This document shows, piece by piece, positions 8,467-17,551 of a stretch of DNA of 64,000 nucleotides. Under the pieces are notes generated by a model. That model searched no databases, was not told the DNA's origin, and saw only the letters and a list, made by a program, of their open reading frames with translations. Every line of letters begins with the position of its first letter. Position 1 is the stretch's first letter. The position numbers and the translations under genes are program-made. This DNA comes from Arenimonas sp. (GTDB lineage Bacteria; Pseudomonadota; Gammaproteobacteria; Xanthomonadales; Xanthomonadaceae). Location: positions 78,101-142,100 of the forward strand of contig NZ_JALHQI010000001.1 in assembly GCF_022842045.1 (NCBI RefSeq), given 5' to 3'.

Positions 8467-10773
8467 TCAGGTCGCCGCCGGCGCGGCGGGTCGGAAACAG
8501 GGGGTGATCAGCCAGACCAGGCCGATGCCCAGCAGCAGCGTCAGGCCGAAGCTGTGCAGGGCCGGCGTGGCCGACAGCGCCAGCAGGCCGAAGGCGAGCA
8601 GCGTGCTGGCCGCGCCCAGCGACACCGCCAGCCAGCTGGCGGGGTCGTCGCGATGTTCCAGCAGGAAGATGCCGTAGTCCACGCCCACGCCCAGCAGCAG
8701 CAGCTGCGCCAGCACGCCGAACAGCTGCAGCGGCACGCCCAGCCAGCCCAGCAGCGCCAGGCTCAGCGCCGCGGCCAGTGCGGTGGGCATCCAGGCGCGC
8801 CACGCGCGGCGCCCGAAGCGCAGCCACAGCGCCAGCGCGACCGCGGCATAGCCGGCCAGCAGCCAGGCCGACATCTGGTGGCGGTAGTGCGCCAGCACGC
8901 GGGAAATGGTCGCGCTGCGATCCACCCAGCGCACGCCGGGCAGGCCGTCGGCGGCCGCTGCCAGCGCTGGCAGCCGACTGGGGTCCAGGCCTTCGAGCAG
9001 CACCATGGTGCCCCATCGACCCTCCACCGCGCCGAGCCAGAGCGGCCGCAGCGGTTCCGACACCGGGTGCGCCAGCCATGCGGCGAGGGGCAGCGGGGTC
9101 GCGGCGGGCTCCGGCGGCGGGGGCGCTTCGCCGAGCAGTTCGGCGGCGCGCGCCAGCACCCGGCCCTCGATGGCCTGCACCCGCGCGGCGTCCTCGCGTT
9201 GGCGCGCCGACGACGGCAGCCAGTCGGTCACCGCGCGCCAACCGCCCAGGCGGTCGCGCGCCACCAGGTGCGCCAGGCGATCGGTGAGCGCCTCTTCGCG
9301 CTCGCGCACCTGCTCGGCGTCGTCGCCCTCGACCAGGAAATACTGCGCGGGGCTGGGCAGCCCCAGCACCCGCCCCAGCCGCGCTTCCTGCGCCAACAGT
9401 GCCGGTGGCGAAGCCTGCAGGCTGCGCAGGTCGTCGTTGACGGCCAGTTTCGGCAGGCCGGTGGCCAGCACCGCCGCCAGGGCGGCGACGCCCAGCCAGG
9501 TCGGCCAGCGGTTCGACAGCCGCGGCCACCGCGCCAGGCTGCGACCAACCGCGCCGGCAATCGTGCTGGTGCGGGGCGCGGCGCGGTCCAGCCACGGGAA
9601 CCAGAGCACGACCGTGAGGAAGGCGGCGGCCAGGCCGGCGGCCGAGAACACCGCCATCTGCCGCAGGCCGGGGAACGGCGCGATGCCGAGCGCGAGATAG
9701 GCCAGCGCGCTGGTGACCAGCGCCAGCGCCAGCGCGGGCAGCAGGCGCTGCATCATCGTGCGGGGCGGCAGCGCGGGCTGGGCCTGGCGGCTGGCGAACC
9801 AATGGATGCCGTAGTCCTCGGCCACGCCGACCAGGCTGGCGCCGAACACGAGCGTGAGCAGGTGCACCTGGCCGAACACCAGCGCGGTGACCGACACGCC
9901 GGCCGCGCAGCCGACCAGCAGCGAGGCCGACACCATCAGGATCGGCCGCGGGCTGCGGAAGGCCAGCCAGACCAAAGCCACCACCGCCAGCAGCGAGCCC
10001 AGGCCGATGGTGCCGACCTCGGTGCGTGCGCGCACCGCGGCGGCCTCGGCGTGCAGCGGCACGCCGCCGGCGATGACTTCGACTTCGCCCGCCGCGGCCT
10101 CGGCGGCAGCGGCGCGGGCGGCGTCGAGCGCCTCGCGCAGGTGCTGCTCGCCGTCGAGCTGGAAGGCCGGCACGCGGCTTTCCAGCCGCAGCAGCACCCA
10201 ATCGCGGGACGCCTCGCGCACGGCCAGATGTCCATCGCGGCTGGAGAGCCCGTTGCCCGCGCGCGCCTGCCACCACGCCGGCCACAGGCCCAGCGGATCC
10301 TCGCGCCAGGCGCCGAAGCCGCCGGCGCCGGGCGAGTAAAGCCGCGCGAGCGCCAGCTCGACGGTGCCGGGATCCTCCAGTTGCGCCCGCTGCGCCGGGG
10401 TCAGCAATCCCCGGCGGTGCCCGGCGTAGAAGCCGAGCGCACTGGCGAGCGCGTCGTCATCGCCGGCCATCACGGTGAAGGGAGAATCCGCTTCTGCCAG
10501 GCGGGCTTCGAAGGCGTCCGCCGCGCGGCGCGTGCGCGCCCAGTCCGGCGCGCCGACCAGCACCACCACCTGCCGGGTCGCGCCGCCGGCCAGGCGTGCG
10601 TTCGCCGCCTGCTGCAGCGCGTCCTCGGTTTCGCCCGGCAGCAACGCCATCACGTCGCTGTCCAGCCGTGCCTCGCGCCAGAAGCCGGCCTGGTGCACGG
10701 CCAGCGCGGCCACCGCCAGCAGCCAGGCCCAGGCCAGCGCCTTCCAGTGCGCGGTGTGCGCGGCTTCAGTCAA
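8467..10773 (-). CDS. MMPL/RND-type exporter of the aryl polyene cluster
   Basis: A 768-residue inner membrane transporter. The topology is the MMPL/SSD pattern: one N-terminal helix (about 12-30), a large periplasmic domain, a five- to six-helix bundle (about 255-400), a second periplasmic domain, and a second bundle near the C-terminus (about 620-760). Such proteins move lipids out of the inner membrane using the proton gradient. Together with the LolA-like neighbour it should hand the aryl polyene lipid to the periplasm. The start is a TTG at 10773, overlapping the LolA-like stop by eight bases; a slightly different start is possible. Confidence 0.88.
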   Translation of the reverse strand: MTEAAHTAHWKALAWAWLLAVAALAVHQAGFWREARLDSDVMALLPGETEDALQQAANARLAGGATRQVVVLVGAPDWARTRRAADAFEARLAEADSPFTVMAGDDDALASALGFYAGHRRGLLTPAQRAQLEDPGTVELALARLYSPGAGGFGAWREDPLGLWPAWWQARAGNGLSSRDGHLAVREASRDWVLLRLESRVPAFQLDGEQHLREALDAARAAAAEAAAGEVEVIAGGVPLHAEAAAVRARTEVGTIGLGSLLAVVALVWLAFRSPRPILMVSASLLVGCAAGVSVTALVFGQVHLLTLVFGASLVGVAEDYGIHWFASRQAQPALPPRTMMQRLLPALALALVTSALAYLALGIAPFPGLRQMAVFSAAGLAAAFLTVVLWFPWLDRAAPRTSTIAGAVGRSLARWPRLSNRWPTWLGVAALAAVLATGLPKLAVNDDLRSLQASPPALLAQEARLGRVLGLPSPAQYFLVEGDDAEQVREREEALTDRLAHLVARDRLGGWRAVTDWLPSSARQREDAARVQAIEGRVLARAAELLGEAPPPPEPAATPLPLAAWLAHPVSEPLRPLWLGAVEGRWGTMVLLEGLDPSRLPALAAAADGLPGVRWVDRSATISRVLAHYRHQMSAWLLAGYAAVALALWLRFGRRAWRAWMPTALAAALSLALLGWLGVPLQLFGVLAQLLLLGVGVDYGIFLLEHRDDPASWLAVSLGAASTLLAFGLLALSATPALHSFGLTLLLGIGLVWLITPCFRPAAPAAT

Positions 10774-11422
10774 AGCGGGCCGCCTCGTCGGGCGTCGGTG
10801 CGCTGGGTTCGTCGGCCAGCGCCACGAAGCGAAGCGTGGTCACGTCGCCGCCCGCTTCCTCGATCACGACCTGGCGCACGAAGCGATCGCCGGCCAGCGT
10901 GATCCGGGTGAAGGCCTGCCGCAGCCCCGCCTCCTCCGGCGTCAGCAGCAACTGCCAGCGGCCATCCGCCGCCAGCGTTTCCTCCAGCGCGAAGCGTTCG
11001 GCCAGCGCCGGCAGGTCGCCGGCCACCAGCGCCAGCAGCAGCGCGTTCACCGCGGCCATGCCTGGCGATTCCGCGGCGTCCAGCAGCACCCGCTGGCTGC
11101 CGTCGGGCAGCCGGGTCAGCAGGCGCTCGCGGGTCAGCAGCGTGGTCGAGGCGAAGGGCTCGCGGGTGTCCCAGGCCACGCCGCGGTCGCGCACCAGCAG
11201 GAAATCGCCGCGCGACACCAGCGGCTGCCGGAATCCCTCGAGCTGCTTGCTCTGCTCGAACTGGCCGCGCAGCACCGCCGGCTGCGCCAGCCGCGCGCGC
11301 ACGCTGTCGCCCTCGCCCGCCGGGGCCGGCGAGGGGGTGGCCGCTCGCGCAGGCGCTTGTGGCGACGCCAGCACCGGCAACGCCAGCGCCACGCCCAGCA
11401 GCGCGACCAGCCAGCACCTCAC
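10766..11422 (-). CDS. LolA-like outer membrane carrier protein of the aryl polyene cluster
   Basis: A 218-residue periplasmic protein with a signal peptide (residues 1 to about 18) and an LolA-type beta-barrel pattern: LRGQFEQSKQLEGF, then GDFLLVRDRGVAWDT, then a long half-barrel. LolA carries lipoproteins across the periplasm; cluster-specific homologues probably carry the polyene lipid. A GTG at 11422 was chosen because it overlaps the thioesterase TGA in a GTGA arrangement and starts directly at the signal peptide; a longer frame upstream lacks a signal. An Ala/Pro-rich linker follows the signal. Confidence 0.82.
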   Translation of the reverse strand: MRCWLVALLGVALALPVLASPQAPARAATPSPAPAGEGDSVRARLAQPAVLRGQFEQSKQLEGFRQPLVSRGDFLLVRDRGVAWDTREPFASTTLLTRERLLTRLPDGSQRVLLDAAESPGMAAVNALLLALVAGDLPALAERFALEETLAADGRWQLLLTPEEAGLRQAFTRITLAGDRFVRQVVIEEAGGDVTTLRFVALADEPSAPTPDEAARFD

Positions 11423-11838
11423 GGCGCGATCCCCAGCCGCTCGAACAGCACGGGTGGCGAGGCGAAACACATCTCGCCCGTGCCCAGGTCCACGGCTACC
11501 TGGATGGTGTGCGCGCGGTGGATGGTTTCCCCGGTCACCGCATCGCGCACCAGGTAGTCCATCCGCAGCCGGTTCTCCCACTCGGTGATGGTGGCGCGCA
11601 CGAGGATGCGCTGGCCGTAGCGCACCGGACGCACGTACTTGCAGCGCATGTCCACCACCGGCCAGGCGTAGCCGGAATCGCGCATCTGCGGGTAGTCGTA
11701 GTCGATCTTCTGCAGCAGCGCGCAGCGCGCCAGCTCCAGGTAGCGCACGTAGTTGCCATGCCAGACGATGTCCATCGGGTCCAGGTCGTGGAAGCCCGGG
11801 CTCAGTTCGATCTCGAGGCTGTGCTCAGGCGTCGGCAT
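11419..11838 (-). CDS. Acyl-CoA/ACP thioesterase (4-hydroxybenzoyl-CoA thioesterase family)
   Basis: A 139-residue hotdog thioesterase. The motif DLDPMDIVWHGNYVRYLE places the catalytic Asp and the H-G-N-Y turn of the 4HBT family. In the cluster it probably frees the aryl polyene chain from the carrier protein or edits stalled intermediates. It overlaps the ammonia-lyase gene by 14 bases at its 5' end and the LolA-like gene by four at its 3' end. Confidence 0.88.
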   Translation of the reverse strand: MPTPEHSLEIELSPGFHDLDPMDIVWHGNYVRYLELARCALLQKIDYDYPQMRDSGYAWPVVDMRCKYVRPVRYGQRILVRATITEWENRLRMDYLVRDAVTGETIHRAHTIQVAVDLGTGEMCFASPPVLFERLGIAP

Positions 11839-13381
11839 ACAGGCTCCAGGCTTCGGCGCGCACGGCCGCCAGCAGCTCGCGCAGCTCGACGTCGAGGGCG
11901 CGGTCTTCTGTGACCAGCGGCAGGCGTTCGCACAGGTCGCCGTGCATCGCGGCCAGCGCCGGCGACAGCTTCAGCTCGCCCGACACCGCCTCGCGCAGCG
12001 TGATGCCCTGGCGCGCGGTGACCAGCAGCGCCACCACCACCTGCTCGGTCAGCTCGATGATGCGCAGCGCATCGCGCGCCGCGATCGTGCCCATGCTGAC
12101 CTTGTCCTGGTTGTGGCACTCGGTGGAGCGCGAGAACACCGAGGCCGGCATGGTCAGCTTCAGCGCCTCCGCGGTCCACGCCGAGGCGCTGATCTGCAGC
12201 GCCTTGAGGCCGTGGTTGAGGGCGGCGCGCTCGCCCTGCGCCGCCGACAGGTTGGCCGGCAGGCCGTGGCTGTAGCGGGCGTCCACCACCAGCGCCATCT
12301 GCCGGTCCAGCAGGTCGGCCAGGTTGGCCACGGCGTTCTTCATCGAATCCATGGCGAAGGCGATGTGGCCGCCGTAGAAGTGGCCGCCGTGCAGCACCCG
12401 CTCCTCGACCGCGTCGATGATCGGGTTGTCGTTGGCCGAGTTCAGCTCGTCCTCGATGTTGGTGCGCAGCCAGGGCAGCGCGTCCTCGAGCACGCCGACC
12501 ACGTGCGGCGCGCAGCGCAGCGAATAGCGGTCCTGCAGGCGCTGCTCGTTGCGCGGCGGGCGGTCCGAGGCCAGGTCGGCGCGCAGGCGCGCGGCGACGC
12601 GCTGCTGGCCCTTGTGCGGCTTCACCGCGAACAGGGTCTGGTCGAAATGGTGGGCGTTGCCGGCGCTGGCCAGCACGTTGAAGGCGGTGATGCGGGTGGC
12701 GAGGCGGCCCAGGTAGTCGGCGCGGCGCCAGGCCAGGCAGGCCAGCGCGGTCATCACCGCGGTGCCGTTCATGATCGCCAGGCCTTCCTTCGGGCGTAGC
12801 CGCAGCGGCTGCAGGCCGTGCAGCGCCAGCGCCTCGGCGGCGGGCATCACCCGGCCCTGGTGCCAGACCTCGCGTTCGCCGCACAGCGCGGCCGCGACGT
12901 AGGACAGCGGCGTCAGGTCGCCGCTGGCGCCAACCGAACCTTCGGCCGGGATCATCGGCAGGATGTCGTGCGCCAGCAGCGCCTCGAGCTGGCGCAGCAG
13001 GCCCAGGCTGACGCCCGACACGCCCTGCGCCAGCGACTGCAGGCGCACCAGCAGCACGGCGCGGGTTTCCTGCGGGTCGAGGAAGCGGCCCAGGCCGCAG
13101 CCGTGGTAGGCGTAGAGGTGGTGCGGCAGCTCCGCGACCAGCGAGGGCGGGATCGCCACCGTGCAGGAATCGCCGTAGCCGGTGCTGACGCCGTAGACCA
13201 CGCCGTCCTCGGCGATCAGCCGGTCGACGAAATCGGCGCCGCGGTTGATGCGCGCCTCGAAGGCCGGCTCGCGCGACAGCACCACGCGCCCCTCGGCGCG
13301 GGCGACGGCGACGACGTCCTCGATCCGCAGCGGGCGGCCGTCGACGAGGAGGGAAGGGGCGTCAGGCGGGGCGGCGGTCAT
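11825..13381 (-). CDS. MIO-type aromatic amino acid ammonia-lyase (HAL/TAL family)
   Basis: A 518-residue lyase that eliminates ammonia from an aromatic amino acid. The MIO prosthetic group forms from A152-S153-G154 inside GSVGASGDLTPLS, and the catalytic tyrosine is in the YGVSTGYG loop (Y63). The substrate-selectivity pair, Ser-His in histidine lyases and His-Leu in tyrosine lyases, reads Y92-H93 here, so specificity is open. Its place between thioesterase and acyltransferase suggests that it makes an aryl acrylate starter or precursor rather than working in histidine breakdown; no hut genes are nearby. Annotation as plain HutH would probably be misleading. Confidence 0.88.
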   Translation of the reverse strand: MTAAPPDAPSLLVDGRPLRIEDVVAVARAEGRVVLSREPAFEARINRGADFVDRLIAEDGVVYGVSTGYGDSCTVAIPPSLVAELPHHLYAYHGCGLGRFLDPQETRAVLLVRLQSLAQGVSGVSLGLLRQLEALLAHDILPMIPAEGSVGASGDLTPLSYVAAALCGEREVWHQGRVMPAAEALALHGLQPLRLRPKEGLAIMNGTAVMTALACLAWRRADYLGRLATRITAFNVLASAGNAHHFDQTLFAVKPHKGQQRVAARLRADLASDRPPRNEQRLQDRYSLRCAPHVVGVLEDALPWLRTNIEDELNSANDNPIIDAVEERVLHGGHFYGGHIAFAMDSMKNAVANLADLLDRQMALVVDARYSHGLPANLSAAQGERAALNHGLKALQISASAWTAEALKLTMPASVFSRSTECHNQDKVSMGTIAARDALRIIELTEQVVVALLVTARQGITLREAVSGELKLSPALAAMHGDLCERLPLVTEDRALDVELRELLAAVRAEAWSLYADA

Positions 13382-14300
13382 GCGGGGCGTCCCAGAAGGG
13401 GAAGAAGTTGAACCAATCGTAGGGCGATTGTCGCAGGCAGGCGGTCATCCAGGCGGCGAAGCGCGCCGCGTGTTCAGCCAGGCCCGCCTCGCGGTCGCCG
13501 CGCGGCAGCACGATGCGCTCGCTGAACGGCAGGATGTCGGCGCGGTAGCCCTCGCCGTGGTGCAGGCAGGACAACAGCCACACCGGGCAACGCAGCACCG
13601 AGGCGATCAGGTAAGGCCCGGCCGGCAGCGGCGCCCGGTGGCCCAGGAAGGCGGCCTGCACCACGCGGTCGCCGCGCACCGGCACCCGGTCGCCGGCGAT
13701 GGCGATGAATTCGCCCGCGGCCACGCGGTCGGCCAGCAGCATCGCCGTGGTCGGCGAGAAATCGGTCACCTGCATCAGCCGCACGCTGGCCTTGGGGTTG
13801 ATGCGCTCGAGGATGCGGTTGAAGCGCGGCGCGTGCGCGGTGTGCACCAGGATCGTGACGCGCAGGCCCTCGCGCCAGCTGGCCGCCATCTGCATCAGCT
13901 CCAGGCAGCCCATGTGCGCGGTGATGATCACCCCGCCCTGCCCCGCCTGCGACGAGGCCAGCATCGCTTCGTGGCCGGTGAACGCGACCCGCGCGCGTGG
14001 GTAGCGGCCGCCGATCGCCAGCATCTTGTCGAGCAGCGTTTCGGCGAACATGAAGAAATGCCGCAGGCTTTCGCGAATGCCCGGCTCGCGCGTGAACACC
14101 TGTTCGGCCGCCTGCAGCCGCGCCAGGTACTGGCGCGAGGCGCGGCGCGCCACGCCGCTGCCCAGCCAGTACACCGCCACCACGGGATACAGGCAGAGCC
14201 GGAACGGCAGTCGGCCCAGCAGCCGGTACACGCCATAAAGCAGCCAGGTGCCGCCCACGAAGGTGGTTTCGCCTAGGTCGGCCCAGTGCCGGCGGTTCAT
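13362..14300 (-). CDS. LpxL/HtrB-type lysophospholipid acyltransferase
   Basis: A 312-residue membrane-associated acyltransferase with one N-terminal hydrophobic helix (about 13-50) and the catalytic HX4E motif in TAHMGCLELM; IAGDRVPVRG is the downstream substrate-binding block. It probably acylates the lipid or sugar anchor of the aryl polyene. The ATG at 14300 was chosen over an ATG four codons upstream because it overlaps the glycosyltransferase TGA in an ATGA coupling. The 3' end overlaps the ammonia-lyase start by 20 bases. Confidence 0.85.
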   Translation of the reverse strand: MNRRHWADLGETTFVGGTWLLYGVYRLLGRLPFRLCLYPVVAVYWLGSGVARRASRQYLARLQAAEQVFTREPGIRESLRHFFMFAETLLDKMLAIGGRYPRARVAFTGHEAMLASSQAGQGGVIITAHMGCLELMQMAASWREGLRVTILVHTAHAPRFNRILERINPKASVRLMQVTDFSPTTAMLLADRVAAGEFIAIAGDRVPVRGDRVVQAAFLGHRAPLPAGPYLIASVLRCPVWLLSCLHHGEGYRADILPFSERIVLPRGDREAGLAEHAARFAAWMTACLRQSPYDWFNFFPFWDAPHDRRPA

Positions 14301-15043
14301 CGGCGGCTCCATTTGCGCGCCAGCAGGCGCGGCAGCCGCCACAGCATCCCGAAGAACAGCCGGGTATGCATGGCCGAGATCAGCACGTTGTCGCGCCAGA
14401 CCTGGAAGTGCGACACGCCGTCGGCTGGGTAGCGCACGCGGGTGTCGAGGTTGCGCACGCGCAGGCCGTCCCAGTAAAGCCGCACCAGGATTTCGGTGTC
14501 GAAATCCATGCGCCGGCCGATGCGCACGCGGTCGAGCAGCGCCAGCGTCGGCGCCAGCGGGTAGACGCGGAAGCCGCACATCGAATCGATGATCTCGAGC
14601 GACAGCGTGTTGATCCAGACCCAGACGTGGGTGGCGTAGCGGCCATATAGCCGCGCCTTCGGCACCGACGCATCGAAGATGGGCCTGCCGTTGATCACCG
14701 CCGCGGGATGGGCGCGCGCCTCGGCCAGGAATTGCGGCACGTCATCGGCGTCGTGCTGGCCGTCGGCATCGATCTGCAGGGCGTGGCTGTGGCCGCGGCG
14801 CGCCGCCTCGCGCAGGCCGGCGATGACCGCCCCGCCCTTGCCCTGGTTCACGGGCAGGCGCAGCAGCGACACGCCGGGCCGTGTCGCCAGCTGGTCGAGC
14901 ACCGCGGCGCAGGCCGGCGACGAGCCGTCGTCCACCAGCAGGCAGGGCACGCCATGGCCGCGCACCCGCGCCACCACGTCGCCGATGGCATGTTCGTGGT
15001 CGAACACCGGGATCACCACCAGCGGATCGAAGGCGCTGCTCAT
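14297..15043 (-). CDS. Family 2 glycosyltransferase of the aryl polyene cluster
   Basis: A 248-residue inverting GT-A glycosyltransferase, without transmembrane segments apart from an amphipathic C-terminus. The nucleotide-sugar site shows VVIPVFDHEHAIGD near the N-terminus, LLVDDGSS, and the metal-binding DAD triad in QIDADGQHD. Homologues in xanthomonad clusters belong to the lipid-tailoring set and probably attach a sugar to the anchor of the pigment. The ATG overlaps the TGA of the ligase gene. Confidence 0.87.
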   Translation of the reverse strand: MSSAFDPLVVIPVFDHEHAIGDVVARVRGHGVPCLLVDDGSSPACAAVLDQLATRPGVSLLRLPVNQGKGGAVIAGLREAARRGHSHALQIDADGQHDADDVPQFLAEARAHPAAVINGRPIFDASVPKARLYGRYATHVWVWINTLSLEIIDSMCGFRVYPLAPTLALLDRVRIGRRMDFDTEILVRLYWDGLRVRNLDTRVRYPADGVSHFQVWRDNVLISAMHTRLFFGMLWRLPRLLARKWSRR

Positions 15044-16722
15044 GCCGCGTCCCCGCCCGCGAAGCGCAGGCGACCGCTGGAATGCACGCCGGTGTCGGAC
15101 TGGAAACGGAAGCCGAGCGCGCCGGTGTCCGGATGCCAGTCCAGGCGCGCATCGAGCCGGGCGCCGGGGCGCACCAGGTGCATGAACTTCACTGCCTCCA
15201 TGCGCAGGAAGCGCGCCTCGATGCCGAAGGCCGTCCGGCCCAGCCGCACGGCCCAGTCGATCATCGCGACGCCAGGCAGAATGGTGGCGCCCGGGAAATG
15301 CCCTTCGAACGCGGCCAGTTCGGCCAGGACCTCCAGCCGGGCGTGCGCCGCGGTCGGCGTGCGCTCCAGCCATTCGGGCTCGGGCAGCAGCGGCCGGAAC
15401 AATGCGGCCAGGGCGCGCTCGCTGGTCTTGCCCTGGGCGTCGGCCGGCAGTGCGTCGAGGAAGCGCCAGCGGCGCGGCAGCGCGATCGCGTCGGCGTGGT
15501 CGGCCAGCCAGGCGCGAAGCGCCGCGACCAGCGCGGCCTTTCCGTCGCTTTCGAGCATCGCCCGGCCCTCGGCGCTGGGCACGGCGGCCACGGCGAGCAG
15601 GATGCGGTGGCCCGGCAGCGGCAGCAGCCGTGCCTCGTCCAGCAGCGGCGAGGCCTGCAGGCGGCGCTCGATCGCGCCCAACGGTATGCGGCGCTCCTCG
15701 AGCTTGAGGATGCGGTCCACCCGGCCGCGCAGCTCGAAACCGCCGCCGGCCGTGGCCAGGGCACGGTCGGCGGTGGCGTGCCAGTCGTCGGTGGCCAGAT
15801 GCGGCGAGCGGATCGCCAGCACGCCGTCCTGCACCCGCCACTGCACGCCCGGCAGTGGCTGCCAGGGCTTGGGCGCGCCACCGGACTGTCGCCACGCGAT
15901 GCCGCCGGTCTCGGTGCTGCCGAACACTTCGATCGCGGCCTGGCCCCAGAGCTTCCTCACCGCGTGGGCCGCGTCCGCAGGCAGCGGCCCGCCGGACGAG
16001 AAGGCCGCGCGCAGGCTGCGCGCCAGCGGGCCCCAGTCCTGGTTCTCGGGCAGCCGCTTGAGGTGCGCCGGGCTGGCCACCAGCACCAGCGGCGTGTCGC
16101 CCAGCGCGACCAGCTGTTCATTGAAACCGACCCGTCGCCGCCCGAACGGGCGGCCCGCCGACAGCGGCCACAGCAGCCGGAACAGCAGGCCATAGATGTG
16201 CTGGTGCGAGACCGTGCCCTGCACCACCGCGTCGCCCAGCGCGGCGCCGAACTGGGCCTCCAGCGCGGCCACTTCGTTGTCGAGCTGGCGCAGCGTCTTG
16301 CGGATTGCGCCCGGCTCCCCCGTGGAGCCGGAGGTGAACAGCACGACCGCGCAGTCGTCGGGATCCAGCGCGCCATGGGCCGGCGGCGGCGCGTCCAGCC
16401 CGGCGACATAGCCCCCGGGAAGTTCGCCCGCGCAGGTGGAGGCGTGGCGATCCAGTCCGGCCAGCGTCGCCGGCAGGCGATCGCCGGGCAGCCACGGGGT
16501 CTTGCCCGCCAGCCAGGCGCCGAACAGCGCGGCGGCGAACTCCAGGCCATCGTCGAGGTAGAGGGCAAGGTCGTGGCCCCCGCGCGCGGCGTGCGCGTCG
16601 CGCCATGCCCCGACGCGGGCCAGGAAGCCGGCGTTGTCCACGTCGGTCGCCACCCGGGCCTGGCCCGGCAGCGACCCGGCCAGGCGCTGGCCCAGCGGGA
16701 TGCGGGTCCGGCTAACGGCCAT
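15040..16722 (-). CDS. Aryl acid:ACP ligase fused to a FabA/FabZ-like dehydratase domain (XanA2-like)
   Basis: A 560-residue fusion. The N-terminal ANL-type ligase activates a carboxylic acid as an adenylate and loads it on ACP: LFTSGSTGEPGAIRK is the AMP-binding loop and FGSTETGGIAWR the acyl pocket motif. From about residue 455 a hotdog domain follows, with GHFPGATILPGVAMIDWA (H475), the FabA/FabZ signature. XanA2 of Xanthomonas loads 3-hydroxybenzoate as starter; this is the equivalent by content and place. The hotdog domain may pair with the free dehydratase at 5019-5483. The chosen ATG at 16722 overlaps the upstream membrane gene by 11 bases. Confidence 0.88.
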   Translation of the reverse strand: MAVSRTRIPLGQRLAGSLPGQARVATDVDNAGFLARVGAWRDAHAARGGHDLALYLDDGLEFAAALFGAWLAGKTPWLPGDRLPATLAGLDRHASTCAGELPGGYVAGLDAPPPAHGALDPDDCAVVLFTSGSTGEPGAIRKTLRQLDNEVAALEAQFGAALGDAVVQGTVSHQHIYGLLFRLLWPLSAGRPFGRRRVGFNEQLVALGDTPLVLVASPAHLKRLPENQDWGPLARSLRAAFSSGGPLPADAAHAVRKLWGQAAIEVFGSTETGGIAWRQSGGAPKPWQPLPGVQWRVQDGVLAIRSPHLATDDWHATADRALATAGGGFELRGRVDRILKLEERRIPLGAIERRLQASPLLDEARLLPLPGHRILLAVAAVPSAEGRAMLESDGKAALVAALRAWLADHADAIALPRRWRFLDALPADAQGKTSERALAALFRPLLPEPEWLERTPTAAHARLEVLAELAAFEGHFPGATILPGVAMIDWAVRLGRTAFGIEARFLRMEAVKFMHLVRPGARLDARLDWHPDTGALGFRFQSDTGVHSSGRLRFAGGDAA

Positions 16723-17248
16723 GGCGCGGCCGGAACAGGAAACGCTCGCCCAGGAACATGGCGGCGATGAGGAGGTAGGCGATGAGCCCGTTGTAAACCG
16801 CCCACGCCGCATCGCTGGCGCGCAGCGCGGTGTAGAGCGCGATGCCGCCGTTGAGGACGAAGAACACGCACCAGGCCCCGGTCACCTTGCGCAGGTAGGG
16901 AATCGATTCCGGCGGAAGGTCCGGATGCTGCAGTCGCGCTAGCCGTTCGATCACCGTGGGCGGGCGCCGCAGGCTGGTCGCAAATACGACCAGGAAAGCC
17001 GCGTTCACCAGCACCGGGTAGAGCTTGAGCGGCAGGCCGTCGTTGCTGAGCATGCTGGCCAGCACCAGGCCGCCGGCGCAGGCTGCCGCGGCCAGCCACA
17101 CCGCCTCGCGCGAGACCGCGGCGCGCAGCAGCGCCATTGCCAACAAGAGGAGCGCCAGCCAGCGCGGCTCGAAATGGGCCAGGCCCAGCCAGATCGCCAG
17201 CGGGTACAGCAGGGTCGCCAGCCAGGCCAGCGCCTTCGCGGCGCGCAT
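16712..17248 (-). CDS. COG4648-type integral membrane protein
   Basis: A 178-residue protein with about five or six hydrophobic segments (near residues 8-25, 30-46, 50-66, 76-92, 123-143 and 150-170). It belongs to the COG4648 group, found almost only in aryl polyene clusters next to the ACP and ligase genes. Function is unknown; an anchoring or transfer role at the inner membrane is a guess. The gene starts two bases after the ACP1 stop and overlaps the ligase start. Confidence 0.75.
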   Translation of the reverse strand: MRAAKALAWLATLLYPLAIWLGLAHFEPRWLALLLLAMALLRAAVSREAVWLAAAACAGGLVLASMLSNDGLPLKLYPVLVNAAFLVVFATSLRRPPTVIERLARLQHPDLPPESIPYLRKVTGAWCVFFVLNGGIALYTALRASDAAWAVYNGLIAYLLIAAMFLGERFLFRPRHGR

Positions 17249-17250
17249 GT

Positions 17251-17532
17251 TCAGGCGCCCGCGGCGGATTCGTCGCTGCCGTGCATCATGGCGTGCAGCG
17301 CGTCCACCACGTCCTGCACGCTGCGCACCGACTTGAAGGCCTCCGGCTTGAGGTTGCCGCCCAGCAGCGGCTTGAGCTGCACGATCAGGTCGACGGCATC
17401 GATGCTGTCGATGTCGAGGTCTTCGCCCAGCTTCGAATCGAGCCTCACCTTTTCCGGGTCGATGCCGAAGGTGTCGTGGAGGATGGCGACGATGCGCTGG
17501 AAAAGCTGGTCCTTGGTCATGGTCTTGCTCAT
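17251..17532 (-). CDS. Acyl carrier protein 1 of the aryl polyene cluster
   Basis: A 93-residue carrier protein. S43 in GEDLDIDSIDAVDL is the phosphopantetheine attachment site; the surrounding helices and acidic helix II are typical of type II ACPs. The N-terminal MSKTMT offers a second ATG three codons in. It follows ACP2 by 19 bp. XanC of Xanthomonas is the functional counterpart. One of the two ACPs probably carries the aryl starter and the other the extender chain, but sequence does not say which. Confidence 0.92.
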   Translation of the reverse strand: MSKTMTKDQLFQRIVAILHDTFGIDPEKVRLDSKLGEDLDIDSIDAVDLIVQLKPLLGGNLKPEAFKSVRSVQDVVDALHAMMHGSDESAAGA

Positions 17533-17551
17533 GCGGTGCGGCGGCTTGGCC

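Noticed and set aside
8134-10902. A 922-codon plus-strand frame
   Set aside because: Antisense shadow of the halogenase and MMPL genes; no recognisable protein features.
11825-13381. Calling the lyase HutH of histidine degradation
   Set aside because: No hutU, hutI or hutG nearby, the selectivity pair differs, and the gene is embedded in the pigment operon.
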